Shown here: positions 9,288 through 17,785 of the stretch, piece after piece
How the letters are laid out: each line of letters opens with the position of its first letter
How positions within the stretch are numbered: the first letter of the stretch is position 1
Origin: Cyclobacterium sp. 1_MG-2023
GTDB lineage: Bacteria > Bacteroidota > Bacteroidia > Cytophagales > Cyclobacteriaceae
NCBI RefSeq assembly: GCF_030546805.1
Contig: NZ_JAUOPC010000002.1
Coordinates: forward strand, 124,001 to 188,000
DNA: 64,000 nt
Direction: 5' to 3'
The notes under the pieces: generated by a model
What the model saw: only the letters and a program-made list of their open reading frames with translations
Databases searched by the model: none
What the model was told of the DNA's origin: nothing
Made by a program: the position numbers and the translations under genes

Positions 9288-9722
9288 GAATTTTTCCTGA
9301 CTGTAATGGTACAGGATAAGGGAAAGAGGGGCTGGAGATAACCAAGTGTTTGGTGGCATTTGGCTATTGCTATTGTTTTCTGGTGATCTATGATCAAATG
9401 GGAAGATTTTTAAATGCCATCTAAAATTTGCCGTTAGCAGAATGGCATCAGGTTAGAAAATTCTACCGGAGTATAAGCTTAAACAACTACTCCAAAACAC
9501 CAAATGGGGACTTCAGAAGTACCCCTGTGGTCTTTTTTCACTCTGATTTACTGACAGGGAACTGCTTCAGCACACCAAAAACTGACAAGGCTAATGGACA
9601 AAACCGGAACTTTAATGGTTTTTAGTGCAATCTCCAGTGGCTTTGGACAAAAAAATAGGGTGCAGTATCAAAGCTTTCAACTGCACCCTTCAATAATTTT
9701 TGGGCAACATAAGCAACTTTTT
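9288..9722. other. Intergenic region with a hairpin, no gene called
   Basis: No convincing ORF. One clear inverted repeat is GGGTGCAG (9658-9665) and CTGCACCC (9681-9688) with a 15-nt loop. It is followed by TTCAATAATTTTTGG, so it could be a weak terminator far downstream of 9287 or part of a decayed element. Confidence 0.5.
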
Positions 9723-9800
9723 AACCCGGATTTTGTATTAGGATTTCCCGAGTTTATGGGAAGGGTTGCCATCCCAAGAAAATCAGTCTTTTTGGAGACT
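9723..9800 (-). repeat. R2 MITE-like element, end fragment in reverse orientation
   Basis: Begins AACCCGGATTTTGTATTAGG, matching the reverse complement of the right end of intact R2 (AACCCGGATTATGTAATAGG). It continues with recognisable ATCCCAAGAAAATCAG against ATCGCAAGAAAATCAG. The left half of the element is missing. Confidence 0.6.
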
Positions 9801-9942
9801 GAGGCCTCGTAGGGGATTTATTAAATGCTTTCCCATAGAGTGTTTTTTATTCCATAATCAACCCTGTATCCAAAATACCCCACATTCCACTTCCCCCAAC
9901 TAGTCATAAACACTTCTTTTTGAGTAGTAAAAAGAAAAAGTT

Positions 9943-10938
9943 ATGCAAATCAAGATATTTTATAGCCTCTTTCTGGCATCGCTATTAATGGTAAGTTCCT
10001 GTGGTCAAAAAAATACTTCTGCTGAAGTACAAGAAACCGAGACCAAAACCCCGGCCAATTGGGCAGAAAGACTGGGTTACCCGGAAGGGAAGAAAGTCAT
10101 TATGCTGCATGCAGATGACATTGGCATGAGCCCCGAAGCCAATACCGCTGCCAAAGCAATGCTGATGGCCGGAGACATACAGTCCGCCGCTGCCATGCCT
10201 CCCTGTCCTAATTTTGAAGAGATCATTGCCTGGGCCATTGAGCATCCTGAAATAGACCTTGGCTTGCACCTTGCTTTGACCAGTGAGTGGAAAACCTGGC
10301 GTTGGCCTTCTGTGGCTCCGGCGGAGGAAGTACCCGGGCTTATTGATGATGAAGGGATGTTATGGCGCTCTGTAGAAGAGGTGGTTGCCCATGCTTCTGC
10401 AGAAGAAGTGGCCACAGAAGTTAGGGCTCAGATTGAAAAATCCCTTGCCCTAGGTTACCGTCCCGATCATATTGACACCCATATGGGCACCTTGTATGGA
10501 GATCCCAAATATGCCATTGTCTACCTAAAAATGGCCATTGAATACGGTATTCCGGCCAATGCCATTGACCTTTCAAACCCTGAAGTATTGGAGATTTTTA
10601 GACAAGGAGGTTACCCCATTACCGATGAGGTGGTTGATTTTATGGCTACATACACCTTGCCTAAGCTGGACTTTTTTACCAGTGCTCCCAAGGCAGATAC
10701 CTATGAGGAAAAAAAGGAAGCCTTTAAGCATTTGATCAGGTCACTCAAACCGGGATTAACAGAAATCATTTTTCATCCCTCCGCAGATACTGAACAGTTG
10801 AAAACCATCACCGGCTCCTGGCAACAAAGGATTTGGGAAGCGGAAATGTTCGCTGATCCGGACATGAAGCAGTTCTTCGAAGAAGAAGGCATTATTTTCA
10901 CCGACTGGAAAGAAATCATGGAGCGCTTTAATTCTTAA
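9943..10938 (+). CDS. ChbG/YdjC-like carbohydrate deacetylase, lipoprotein
   Basis: 331 residues with a lipoprotein signal (lipobox VSSC, Cys20), so it is anchored in the envelope. From residue ~50 it matches the YdjC/ChbG fold: VIMLHADDIGMS supplies the first metal Asp pair, IDLGLHLALTSEW the first metal His, PDHIDTHMG the second His, and EIIFHPS a late conserved strand. Family members remove N-acetyl groups from oligosaccharides such as diacetylchitobiose. The usual cytosolic enzyme has no lipobox, so this version probably acts on extracellular or periplasmic acetylated glycans. It is 59 bp upstream of the propeller lipoprotein gene and likely co-expressed with it. Confidence 0.85.
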   Translation: MQIKIFYSLFLASLLMVSSCGQKNTSAEVQETETKTPANWAERLGYPEGKKVIMLHADDIGMSPEANTAAKAMLMAGDIQSAAAMPPCPNFEEIIAWAIEHPEIDLGLHLALTSEWKTWRWPSVAPAEEVPGLIDDEGMLWRSVEEVVAHASAEEVATEVRAQIEKSLALGYRPDHIDTHMGTLYGDPKYAIVYLKMAIEYGIPANAIDLSNPEVLEIFRQGGYPITDEVVDFMATYTLPKLDFFTSAPKADTYEEKKEAFKHLIRSLKPGLTEIIFHPSADTEQLKTITGSWQQRIWEAEMFADPDMKQFFEEEGIIFTDWKEIMERFNS

Positions 10939-10997
10939 TCCCAATTACGATTCCCAATTGTGCGTATCCCCGCCATTTTCAATACAAGTACCAAAAC

Positions 10998-13265
10998 ATG
11001 AACACGATTATTAAAATCAATACCCTAAGCCTATTGATGGCCTTTATGGCCATGGGCTGTGGGAAATCTACTGAGGCGGACATTACTAAAGAAGGGCAGT
11101 CGGCAAGCCATACCGATACAGCCTTTGTACAGGAATACCATAAAGGTTTTGTGGTTCATAAAGATATGCCCGCCGCCAATGATGTGCGTGCCATTCATCT
11201 TGCTCCTGATCAAAACGTATGGATTGCTACAGGGCATGGTGTTTACAGAAAGCCTAAAACAGGTGCCGATTGGGAACAAATGCTTCCTGAAGAAAATGTA
11301 GGGCCGGCTTATGACCTGGATTCAGAAGCTTCAGGCAAGGTTTGGCTGGCTTCATGGGATGGGGTTTACGCATTGGAGAATGATGCACTGGTGCAAGTTC
11401 CCGGACCAAAACCTCCTATCGCTAAGGTACTCAGTACCGCCGAAGGTGTCTATGCATTTGGACCTTATGGGATTTGGCTGTACAGCGAGAATGAATGGAA
11501 GTCCAAGGATTTTACCAATGCCAGGAGCATTCGCACCGTACTTACGGACAAGAATGCCGGACTTTGGCTTGGAACCGATATAGGATTGTACCATTGCAAT
11601 GAAGAGCAAACATCAGCCTATCAGAAAAATGAAGACCTGATCAGTGCTTACGTCAAGGGCTTGGATTTTGATGATGAGGGGAACCTTTGGGTTGGAGGGC
11701 TTGGAGGAGTAACCATCAGAAAAGGAGATAAGGTCATTGATAAAAAAGAACCTTCCAATGGCATTACTAATGTAAATGTAAATGTGGTGAAGAAAGCGCC
11801 TGACGGCAAAATGTGGGTAGGAACTGATTATGGGATTACCCGCTTTCAGCCGGGAGAAAATGATTATTCCGTCCGCTTAAGCAAGCGTTGGTTACGGGCG
11901 GATGAGGTAAGAGACATTGATTTTGATGCCAATGGAAATGCCTGGGTAGCGACTTCAGATGGCGTGAGTCTTATTGGAAGAAAAGAAATGACTTTGGCCG
12001 AAAAGGCAGATTATTTCTATGGTCAGTTGATTTCAAGACATGTTAGGGAACCCGGAATTGTCGCAAGGTTTAAGCTGGAAGTGCCGGGAGATACGAGTAG
12101 CATAGTGCCTGATGACGACGACAATGACGGGGAATATACGGCCATGTATTTGGCCATGGAATCTTTTCGTTATGCGGTCACCGGTAGTGAGGAAGCCAAA
12201 GTAAGGGCCAAGAAAGCCTTTGACTTTTTGCACCTTTTGCGTGAAGTCACCGGTAGAGAAGGCTTTTTTGCTAGGACAGTGGTTCCGGTAGACTGGGACA
12301 GGCCCATGCACGACATGAACAGGACTTATACCGACAGGGAATTGGCAGAAGCAATTGTCAACAATCCACGGACTAAACCTGTAGAAGTTCGTTGGCATCC
12401 ATCAGAGGATGGGAAATGGTTATGGAAGGGAGATACCAGCAGTGATGAATTTGCGGGACATTTTTTTGGGTATTACTGGTATTATTTTCTCGTGGCCGAT
12501 GAGGCCGAGAAACAAAGAATAGCAGCCCATGTGGAACAAATAATGGATCACTTGTTGAGGAATGATTTCTATCTGGTAGGCGTAGATGGCAAGCCCGCAA
12601 AATGGGGTGTATGGTCGCCTAAAAGCCTGAATGATGATCCTGAATGGTCACCGGAGAAACCCTTGAATTCGCTGGAGATACTGTCATTTCTCAAGTTTGC
12701 CCACGCGATTACCGGCAAAGCAGCTTATCAGGAAGCCTATATAAAGTTAATCAAAGAAGAGGGGTATTTGGAAAATGCCAAGCAATTGTATACCACCAAT
12801 CCGGCTTTTGAGACCTATTTTGACATATACATGGCCCTTTACACTTACCCTGCACTTATTAACCTGGAAGAAGATGCTGAGTTAAAGGCCGAATACCGCA
12901 AGCATTTGGATCAATGGTTTGCTAAATTCAAAGATACCCGAAGTCCCTTGCTAAATCTCACCTACAATCTTTTGACGGGAGGAGCTGACGAACTGGAAGC
13001 TTCTATTTTCTTTTTGCAGGATGCTCCCCTGAGTTTGGTAGATTGGCGCATAGACAATGGCAAGAGAGAAGACCTACAATTGGTGAGGTCTCCGATTTTG
13101 GAAGAGATTCAGGTAAATGAATTAAGGCCGCCCAGTGAATACCGCACCATGCGTTGGGACAACAATCCCTATTTGGCTGTTTCCGGCAATCCCTCAGAGG
13201 AGAAAGAACCGGTTTACTGGCTTTTGCCCTATTGGATGGGCAAGTATCAGGGACTAATCAAGTAA
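10998..13265 (+). CDS. Two-domain lipoprotein: Reg_prop-type beta-propeller plus C-terminal helical (toroid-like) domain
   Basis: 755 residues with lipobox MAMGC. Residues ~60-335 hold at least six propeller repeats of the two-component-regulator propeller type: VWIATGHGVYR, VWLASWDGVYAL, GLWLGTDIGLYH, NLWVGGLGGVTI, KMWVGTDYGITR, NAWVATSDGVSL. No transmembrane segment or histidine kinase follows. Residues ~340-755 form a helix-rich domain (GEYTAMYLAMESFRYAVTG, SDEFAGHFFGYYWYYF, NSLEILSFLKFAHAITG) that resembles alpha/alpha-toroid glycoside hydrolases or polysaccharide lyases in texture. No catalytic residues were identified. Envelope location next to a deacetylase suggests glycan processing, by inference only. 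Confidence 0.7.
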   Translation: MNTIIKINTLSLLMAFMAMGCGKSTEADITKEGQSASHTDTAFVQEYHKGFVVHKDMPAANDVRAIHLAPDQNVWIATGHGVYRKPKTGADWEQMLPEENVGPAYDLDSEASGKVWLASWDGVYALENDALVQVPGPKPPIAKVLSTAEGVYAFGPYGIWLYSENEWKSKDFTNARSIRTVLTDKNAGLWLGTDIGLYHCNEEQTSAYQKNEDLISAYVKGLDFDDEGNLWVGGLGGVTIRKGDKVIDKKEPSNGITNVNVNVVKKAPDGKMWVGTDYGITRFQPGENDYSVRLSKRWLRADEVRDIDFDANGNAWVATSDGVSLIGRKEMTLAEKADYFYGQLISRHVREPGIVARFKLEVPGDTSSIVPDDDDNDGEYTAMYLAMESFRYAVTGSEEAKVRAKKAFDFLHLLREVTGREGFFARTVVPVDWDRPMHDMNRTYTDRELAEAIVNNPRTKPVEVRWHPSEDGKWLWKGDTSSDEFAGHFFGYYWYYFLVADEAEKQRIAAHVEQIMDHLLRNDFYLVGVDGKPAKWGVWSPKSLNDDPEWSPEKPLNSLEILSFLKFAHAITGKAAYQEAYIKLIKEEGYLENAKQLYTTNPAFETYFDIYMALYTYPALINLEEDAELKAEYRKHLDQWFAKFKDTRSPLLNLTYNLLTGGADELEASIFFLQDAPLSLVDWRIDNGKREDLQLVRSPILEEIQVNELRPPSEYRTMRWDNNPYLAVSGNPSEEKEPVYWLLPYWMGKYQGLIK

Positions 13266-13266
13266 C

Positions 13267-14400
13267 CAATTTTGCCGTCATGGTTTCCATTTTCTCCACA
13301 CCAATGCTAGCAAAATTTCTTCTTTTATTCTTCATCGAAGTTGCATATATGGCTCTATGAAAGCACCAAAGCCCGGTAGGGGAGATATGATTTCAGCCAC
13401 TAGGTTAGTGAAAGAACGCCAATTGATTTTGTTAGGCTTGCCTATTACTAAATTCACATAGTAACATTTAATCCAATCAAAAACCCCTTTAGGGGTGATA
13501 AGATGATAGCAAGTGGCATCAGCCACTGGAATAGATATATGTAATGCAATCCATTTTGGAGGCAATGTTGCTTTTTTTTCTGCAACAATGCTGACAAAAT
13601 AATAACGTCTATATTTTACCGAAAAACGCACATAAAATCCTAAGACAACACCAAGCCCTAAAGGGGCGCAATACCACAGCCAAGGGTGTCAGCCCTTGGT
13701 AAGGAAGATTATACCCATCTCAACAAAAATTCCTTTACCGAAACCACCCATTAATCTTTACGCCAACCGAAAACCCCTTTAGGGGTGACATGATTATAGC
13801 CGGTGGCCCTAGCCACCGGATTAGTGATTAAAACACCAATTGATTTTGGCGGTATTGTTGCCTTTTTTTCGCAACAATGCTGACAAAATCACAACGTCAA
13901 TATTTTACCGAAAAACGCACATAAAATCCTAAGACAACACCAAGCCCTAAAGGGGCGCAATACCACAGCCAAGGGTGTCAGCCCTTGGAATAAAATGATC
14001 CACCCATCTTGATTTTGGCGATAATGTTGCCATTTTCTGCAACAATACTGACAAAATCACAACGGTACAGCATTTTACCGAAGCTACCCATTAATCTTTA
14101 CGCCAAACGAAAACCCCTTTAGGGGTGATATTTTTGTAGCCGGTGGCCCTAGCCACCGGATTAAATAATGATCAATCCATCTTGATTTTGGCGGTATTGT
14201 TGCCCTTTTTCTGCAACAATGCTGACAAAATCACAATGTCTATATTTTACCAAAAAATGCACGTAAAATTCTAAGACAACACCAAGCGCTAAATGGGCGC
14301 AATATCTCAGCCAAGGGTGTAAGCCCTTGGTAAGGAAGATTATACCCATCTTGATTTTGGCGGTATTGTTGCTGTTTTTTGCAACAATACTGACAAAATC
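13267..14400 (+). repeat. Palindromic repeat array III (largest, ~12 modules)
   Basis: Modules in order: degenerate A 13267-13317 (starting 1 bp after the preceding stop codon), a decayed arm around 13365-13430, B 13481-13530, A 13552-13601, C 13648-13699 (its A is lost), B 13771-13820, A 13842-13890, C 13937-13988, A 14011-14058, B 14111-14160, A 14184-14232, C 14279-14330, A 14353-14400. Intact A starts are 169, 173 and 169 bp apart. All are in the same orientation. The array ends 83 bp before the higBA-1 promoter. Confidence 0.9.
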
Positions 14401-14482
14401 TTTTTAGCATGAAAAGAGAAGGTTAAAAATATTTTTCTATTGGAAAGAAGCACTAAAATGAACCCAATATGGGAACATTTGT

Positions 14483-14490
14483 TATATTTG
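14483..14490 (+). promoter_or_regulatory. Predicted -7 element of higBA-1
   Basis: TATATTTG fits the Bacteroidota -7 consensus TAnnTTTG and ends 8 bp before the higB ATG at 14499, so the transcript would be nearly leaderless. A short symmetric CCCAATATGGG at 14463-14473 lies just upstream and resembles the core of the much longer higBA-2 palindrome; it may be the HigA operator. Confidence 0.55.
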
Positions 14491-14498
14491 TATTGTTT

Positions 14499-14816
14499 AT
14501 GAGGGTGATTGCTGTAAATACAATACGAGAATATTGGGAAAAGTATCCAAATACTGAACAAGCTCTTAAATCTTGGTTACAAGAAGTAGAACAGTCTTCT
14601 TGGGAAACACCTCAAGATTTAAAGGTGAAATACAGAAATGCATCAATAATAACTGGGAAGAGAACTGTCTTCAATATTAATGGCAATAAATTTAGACTAA
14701 TTGTAGACATTGAATATCGCTTGAAAATTGTATTTGTTGTATGGTTTGGTAATCATGCGGAATATGATTTAATAAATTCAAAAACTGTGACATATGTTAA
14801 AGCCAATAAAGACTAA
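14499..14816 (+). CDS. higB: HigB-family toxin (RelE-superfamily mRNA interferase), copy 1
   Basis: 105 residues from ATG 14499 (MRVIAVNTIREYWEKYPNTE), the usual start of HigB_toxin proteins; the longer frame from 14469 is not needed. Conserved positions include ALKSWLQEVEQSSW, DLKVKYRNASI, FNINGNKFRLIVDI and WFGNHAEYD. HigB cleaves translated mRNA on the ribosome and is neutralised by HigA. The toxin precedes the antitoxin, as normal for higBA, and overlaps higA by 23 bp. It ends with a longer tail (VKANKD) than copy 2. The two HigB proteins in this window are clearly paralogous but divergent. Confidence 0.88.
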   Translation: MRVIAVNTIREYWEKYPNTEQALKSWLQEVEQSSWETPQDLKVKYRNASIITGKRTVFNINGNKFRLIVDIEYRLKIVFVVWFGNHAEYDLINSKTVTYVKANKD

Positions 14817-15168
14817 CAAAGATCATGACAATTATCTTGCTCGTGCATATGAGCTGATGCAAATGGACTTAAAGCCAAATTCCAAAGAATCGGATGAATT
14901 GGAGGTCTTAAGTATCCTTATAGAGGCCTATGAAAAAACAAAGTATCCCATTGAATCTCCAAATCCAATCGAAGCCATATTGTTTAGAATTGATCAATTG
15001 GGAATGTCCAAAAGTGAACTTAGTAAATTACTTGGGTCCAGAAGTAGAGCGAGTGAAATTTTGAAGGGAAAGCGTAAATTGAGTATTACGATGATCCGGA
15101 AGCTCAATCAAGAGCTGGGAATTTCAGCTCAAACACTAATTCAAGACTATGAAATGCTTGATGATTGA
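14794..15168 (+). CDS. higA: HigA-family antitoxin (XRE helix-turn-helix), copy 1
   Basis: 124 residues. The N-terminal ~50 residues (LKPIKTNKDHDNYLARAYELM) are the conserved HigA toxin-binding segment. Residues ~60-115 form an XRE-type helix-turn-helix: FRIDQLGMSKSELSKLLG, then SRASEILKGKRKLSITMIRKL. HigA binds and blocks HigB and represses its own promoter. It overlaps higB-1 by 23 bp, which supports translational coupling. The operon is enclosed by repeat arrays III and IV. Confidence 0.88.
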   Translation: MLKPIKTNKDHDNYLARAYELMQMDLKPNSKESDELEVLSILIEAYEKTKYPIESPNPIEAILFRIDQLGMSKSELSKLLGSRSRASEILKGKRKLSITMIRKLNQELGISAQTLIQDYEMLDD

Positions 15169-15180
15169 GTTCAGGTCGTA

Positions 15181-15385
15181 TTCTTGCCTTTTTCCTCAAA
15201 AATACTGACAAAATAATAACGTCTATATTTAACCAAAAAACGCACATAAAATCCTAAGACAATACCAAGCCCTAAAGGGGCGCAATATCTCAGCCAAGGG
15301 TGTCAGCCCTTGGTAAGGAAGATTATACCCATCTTGATTTTGGCGGTACTGTGGCCATTTTTTCTGCAACAATGCCGACCAAATT
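15181..15385 (+). repeat. Palindromic repeat array IV (truncated A, C, A)
   Basis: Right half of a module A at 15181-15214 (ends ACTGACAAAATAA), arm C at 15262-15313 (AGCCCT-aaa-GGGGCG and CCAAGGG-tgtcag-CCCTTGG), and a slightly decayed A at 15336-15385. It separates the two higBA operons, in the same orientation as the other arrays. Confidence 0.88.
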
Positions 15386-15480
15386 TCTTTTGTTATTTTA
15401 GTTGAGAGTAGAGGGAGAAGATGAAAAGCGCACTTTCTATGTAGATTGTATTACATTGGAAAACAGGTGTCTAACAATTG

Positions 15481-15530
15481 GATAGTTAAATATCCCAAAT
15501 TGGGATATTTAACTATCTTTTATATATTTG
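15481..15530 (+). promoter_or_regulatory. higBA-2 promoter with 37-bp perfect palindromic operator
   Basis: Positions 15481-15517 form a perfect inverted repeat: two 18-bp arms (GATAGTTAAATATCCCAA and its complement) around one central A. A -33-like TTG lies inside it (15500-15502), and a consensus -7 element TATATTTG is at 15523-15530, 20 bp further on. The higB-2 ATG follows at 15535, so transcription should start at or within a few bases of the start codon, giving a leaderless mRNA. The palindrome overlaps the -33 region, the expected place for HigA-dimer autorepression. Confidence 0.8.
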
Positions 15531-15534
15531 TAGA

Positions 15535-15834
15535 ATGAGAATCATCGCGTTCAGAACGATAAGAGCGTTTTTCGAAAAACCAGAATATGCTGATTCTGAG
15601 ATTTCCTTGAAAGCTTGGTATTACGATGTTAAAACTGCAGATTGGAAAAACTCAAATGAATTAAAAAAACAATATAGTAACGCAAGTATTGTTGGTGATG
15701 GAAGAGTAGTTTTTAATATTAAAGGCAATGATTACAGATTGGTAGTTGCAATTGATTATGAATTCCAAGTGATTTTCATAAGATTTATTGGGACACATAA
15801 GCAGTATGATAAAATTGATGCAAAAACGATTTGA
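15535..15834 (+). CDS. higB: HigB-family toxin, copy 2
   Basis: 99 residues, close to the canonical HigB_toxin pattern: MRIIAFRTIRAFFEK, SLKAWYYDVKTADW, ELKKQYSNASIV, VVFNIKGNDYRLVVAI, FIRFIGTHKQYDKIDAKTI. It is expected to be a ribosome-dependent mRNA interferase inhibited by HigA-2. No ribosome-binding site is seen because the -7 element sits 4 bp upstream of the ATG. The stop overlaps the higA-2 start (TGATG). It shares the family pattern with copy 1 but is too divergent to be a recent tandem duplication. Confidence 0.9.
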   Translation: MRIIAFRTIRAFFEKPEYADSEISLKAWYYDVKTADWKNSNELKKQYSNASIVGDGRVVFNIKGNDYRLVVAIDYEFQVIFIRFIGTHKQYDKIDAKTI

Positions 15835-16187
15835 TGATGGAAATACGTCCAATTAAAACAGAACAAGATTATGATTTGGCTATAGGCAGGATTGAAGAAT
15901 TGTGGGGAGCAAAAAAAGACACTCCAGAAGGTGACGAGCTCGATTTATTGGTGACTTTAATTGAGTCTTACGAAATGAAATATTTCCCTATTGCTCCACC
16001 TGATCCAATTGACGCCATTAAATTTCGTATGGAGCAAATGGGAATGACAAATTCGGATATGGTGAAATATTTGGGCAGTCAAAGTAGAGTTAGTGAGGTG
16101 CTTAATAAAAAAAGAAAGTTGACCTTAGGAATGATTAAATCTCTTTATAAGGAGTTAAAAATACCAGCAGAGATATTACTAACTTAA
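15834..16187 (+). CDS. higA: HigA-family antitoxin, copy 2
   Basis: 117 residues from ATG 15834, which overlaps the higB-2 stop by one base (TGATG); a second ATG follows at once. The N-terminal toxin-binding segment is EIRPIKTEQDYDLAIGRIEEL, with the acidic linker TPEGDELDLLVTLIESYE. The C-terminal helix-turn-helix runs IKFRMEQMGMTNSDMVKYLG, then SRVSEVLNKKRKLTLGMIKSL. It likely binds the 37-bp palindrome upstream of higB-2. The N-terminal motif is also the one that survives in the higBA remnant at 21.2 kb. Confidence 0.9.
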   Translation: MMEIRPIKTEQDYDLAIGRIEELWGAKKDTPEGDELDLLVTLIESYEMKYFPIAPPDPIDAIKFRMEQMGMTNSDMVKYLGSQSRVSEVLNKKRKLTLGMIKSLYKELKIPAEILLT

Positions 16188-16234
16188 TATACCCCGAGAA
16201 ATCTATTTTTCTAATTTTTTTTTTCTGGTAAATT

Positions 16235-16707
16235 TTCCAGTACCCGAAGAAGCCTGAAAGGCTTCAACACTATTAACCCTGTGGTGCCAACCCACGGAAG
16301 CCTGAATAAACTGCTAATCGGTTGTGACGGTATTGTTGCCATTTTCCTGCAACAATGCTGACAAAATCACAGCAATATATTTCTTTACCGAAATTAGACA
16401 TCAACCTTAACGAAAACCGAAAACCCCTTTAGGGGTGAAATGATTATAGCCAGTGGCATCAGCCACTGGAATAGATATGTAATGCAATCGATTTTGGCGG
16501 TATTGTTGCCTTTTTTTCGCAACAATGCTGACAAAATCACAACGTCTATATTTAACCAAAAAACGCATATACAATCCTAAGACAATACCAAGCCCTAAAG
16601 GGGCGCAAAACCACAGCCAAGGGTGTAAGCCCTTGGGTTAAAATGATCCACCCATCTTGATTTTGGCGGTATTGTTGCCATTTTCCTGCAACAATGCTGA
16701 CAAAATC
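16235..16707 (+). repeat. Palindromic repeat array V (D-A-B-A-C-A)
   Basis: Modules: D 16247-16298 (AAGCCT-gaa-AGGCTT, spacer, then a CCTGTGGTG/CCCACGG hairpin), A 16319-16368, B 16419-16470, A 16490-16538, C 16586-16637, A 16659-16707. A starts are 171 and 169 bp apart. It lies between higBA-2 and mazEF. As in arrays II and VI, the D arm is the first module. Confidence 0.9.
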
Positions 16708-16817
16708 TCCATGATGTAGAAATTGACCATGTATTCTAAATTTCACCTGACTGGAAAACTATTATGTTAACCCTATTTTTAATCCCTTGAATTTACAGCC
16801 TAGCGGTTTAAATAGAA

Positions 16818-16849
16818 TTTGGGATATTAACTCGGAAGTGATAACTTTG
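16818..16849 (+). promoter_or_regulatory. mazEF promoter
   Basis: Bacteroidota-type promoter with -33 TTTG at 16818-16821, a 20-bp spacer, and -7 TAACTTTG (TAnnTTTG) at 16842-16849. The predicted transcript starts about 15-20 bases before the mazE ATG at 16873. Confidence 0.7.
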
Positions 16850-16872
16850 TAATTACATAAAGTCTTAAGAAA

Positions 16873-17118
16873 ATGGAAATATCAGTGGTGAAAATAGGTA
16901 ATTCTAAGGGGATTAGACTTAGTAAAACGCTTATAGAGCGCTATAATATTAAAGATAGGATGGACTTAATTCTTGAAGAAGATCAAATTGTCTTGAGGCC
17001 ATTGGCAACTCCCAGAAAAGGTTGGGAAAAGGCATTTAAAGAAATGAATGAAAATGGGGACGATGAACTTTTGATTAATGATGTCTTTGAAGAGGACAAT
17101 CTAGAGGAATGGGAATAG
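16873..17118 (+). CDS. mazE: MazE-family (AbrB/SpoVT) antitoxin
   Basis: 81 residues. The N-terminal ~45 form the swapped-hairpin AbrB-type DNA-binding fold (ISVVKIGNSKGIRLSKTL, YNIKDRMDLILEEDQIVL). The C-terminal part is acidic and flexible (ENGDDELLINDVFEEDN), as needed to occupy the MazF groove. It binds MazF and represses the operon. It overlaps mazF by 10 bp, giving translational coupling. Confidence 0.88.
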   Translation: MEISVVKIGNSKGIRLSKTLIERYNIKDRMDLILEEDQIVLRPLATPRKGWEKAFKEMNENGDDELLINDVFEEDNLEEWE

Positions 17119-17432
17119 AACAATATCAGATCGTCTTAGTGAATCTAGACCCTACCATTGGGAGTGAAATTAAAAAGATCAGGCCTTGTGTTATTGTCTC
17201 TCCAAATGAAATGAATAAATACCTCAGAACCCTAGTTGTGGCTCCTATGACAACGCACTCCAAAAACTATCCCACCAGAATTGAGGTAAAGCATGATAAC
17301 AAAATTGGCTGGATTGTAGTTGACCAAATTAGAACAATTGATAAGGGAAGGATTGTAAGGCCTTTAGGTCGATTATCAAAACCAGAGATAAAAGAACTAA
17401 AAGCCATTATTAAAGAGACTTTTGTGGACTAA
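17109..17432 (+). CDS. mazF: MazF-family mRNA interferase toxin
   Basis: 107 residues, the normal length. PemK/MazF motifs are visible: YQIVLVNLDPTIGSEIKKIRP, with the conserved Gly-Ser-Glu and the Arg-Pro that hold the catalytic Arg; CVIVSPNEMN; LVVAPMTTHSKNYPTRI, with the conserved Thr/Ser; and GWIVVDQIRTIDKGRI. MazF cleaves single-stranded RNA at short sequence motifs independently of ribosomes. The predicted protein is intact and paired with mazE. Confidence 0.9.
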   Translation: MGIEQYQIVLVNLDPTIGSEIKKIRPCVIVSPNEMNKYLRTLVVAPMTTHSKNYPTRIEVKHDNKIGWIVVDQIRTIDKGRIVRPLGRLSKPEIKELKAIIKETFVD

Positions 17433-17780
17433 TAGCAAACCAAACCAAGCCTAACAAAGTTAAAAATGGATAAAACTTCATTTTATCTTAAAAATTTTTT
17501 ATCCGTGGCAGTTCATGTTTCGGTGGATTGTCACAGCTAGATACATTACTAGACCGTTAATGTCTGCTGACATTTTTTAAGTTATACATTCCATGGACAC
17601 AGAGGATAATGCCAATGCTAACATAAATATGATTTTCTGAGATGATTTTGATTAGACCATTGCAAATGGCCTTTTAATATGACTTTTCTAAAGTTCATAG
17701 CTATTGATATAAAGGTGTAATTATAAATTACACCTAGTCGGAATGCAATTTCCCAAAATTGATGTCAAGGTGAATTTTAC
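17433..17780. other. Intergenic region after mazEF with two inverted repeats
   Basis: No ORF is supported. GGATAAAA (17468-17475) and TTTTATCC (17497-17504) can pair and may end the mazEF transcript, although a competing shorter hairpin overlaps them. A second, perfect palindrome, AGGTGTAATT-ata-AATTACACCT, lies at 17713-17735 and could be an operator or element end; no neighbouring regulator is obvious. Confidence 0.5.
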
Positions 17781-17785
17781 AATTT

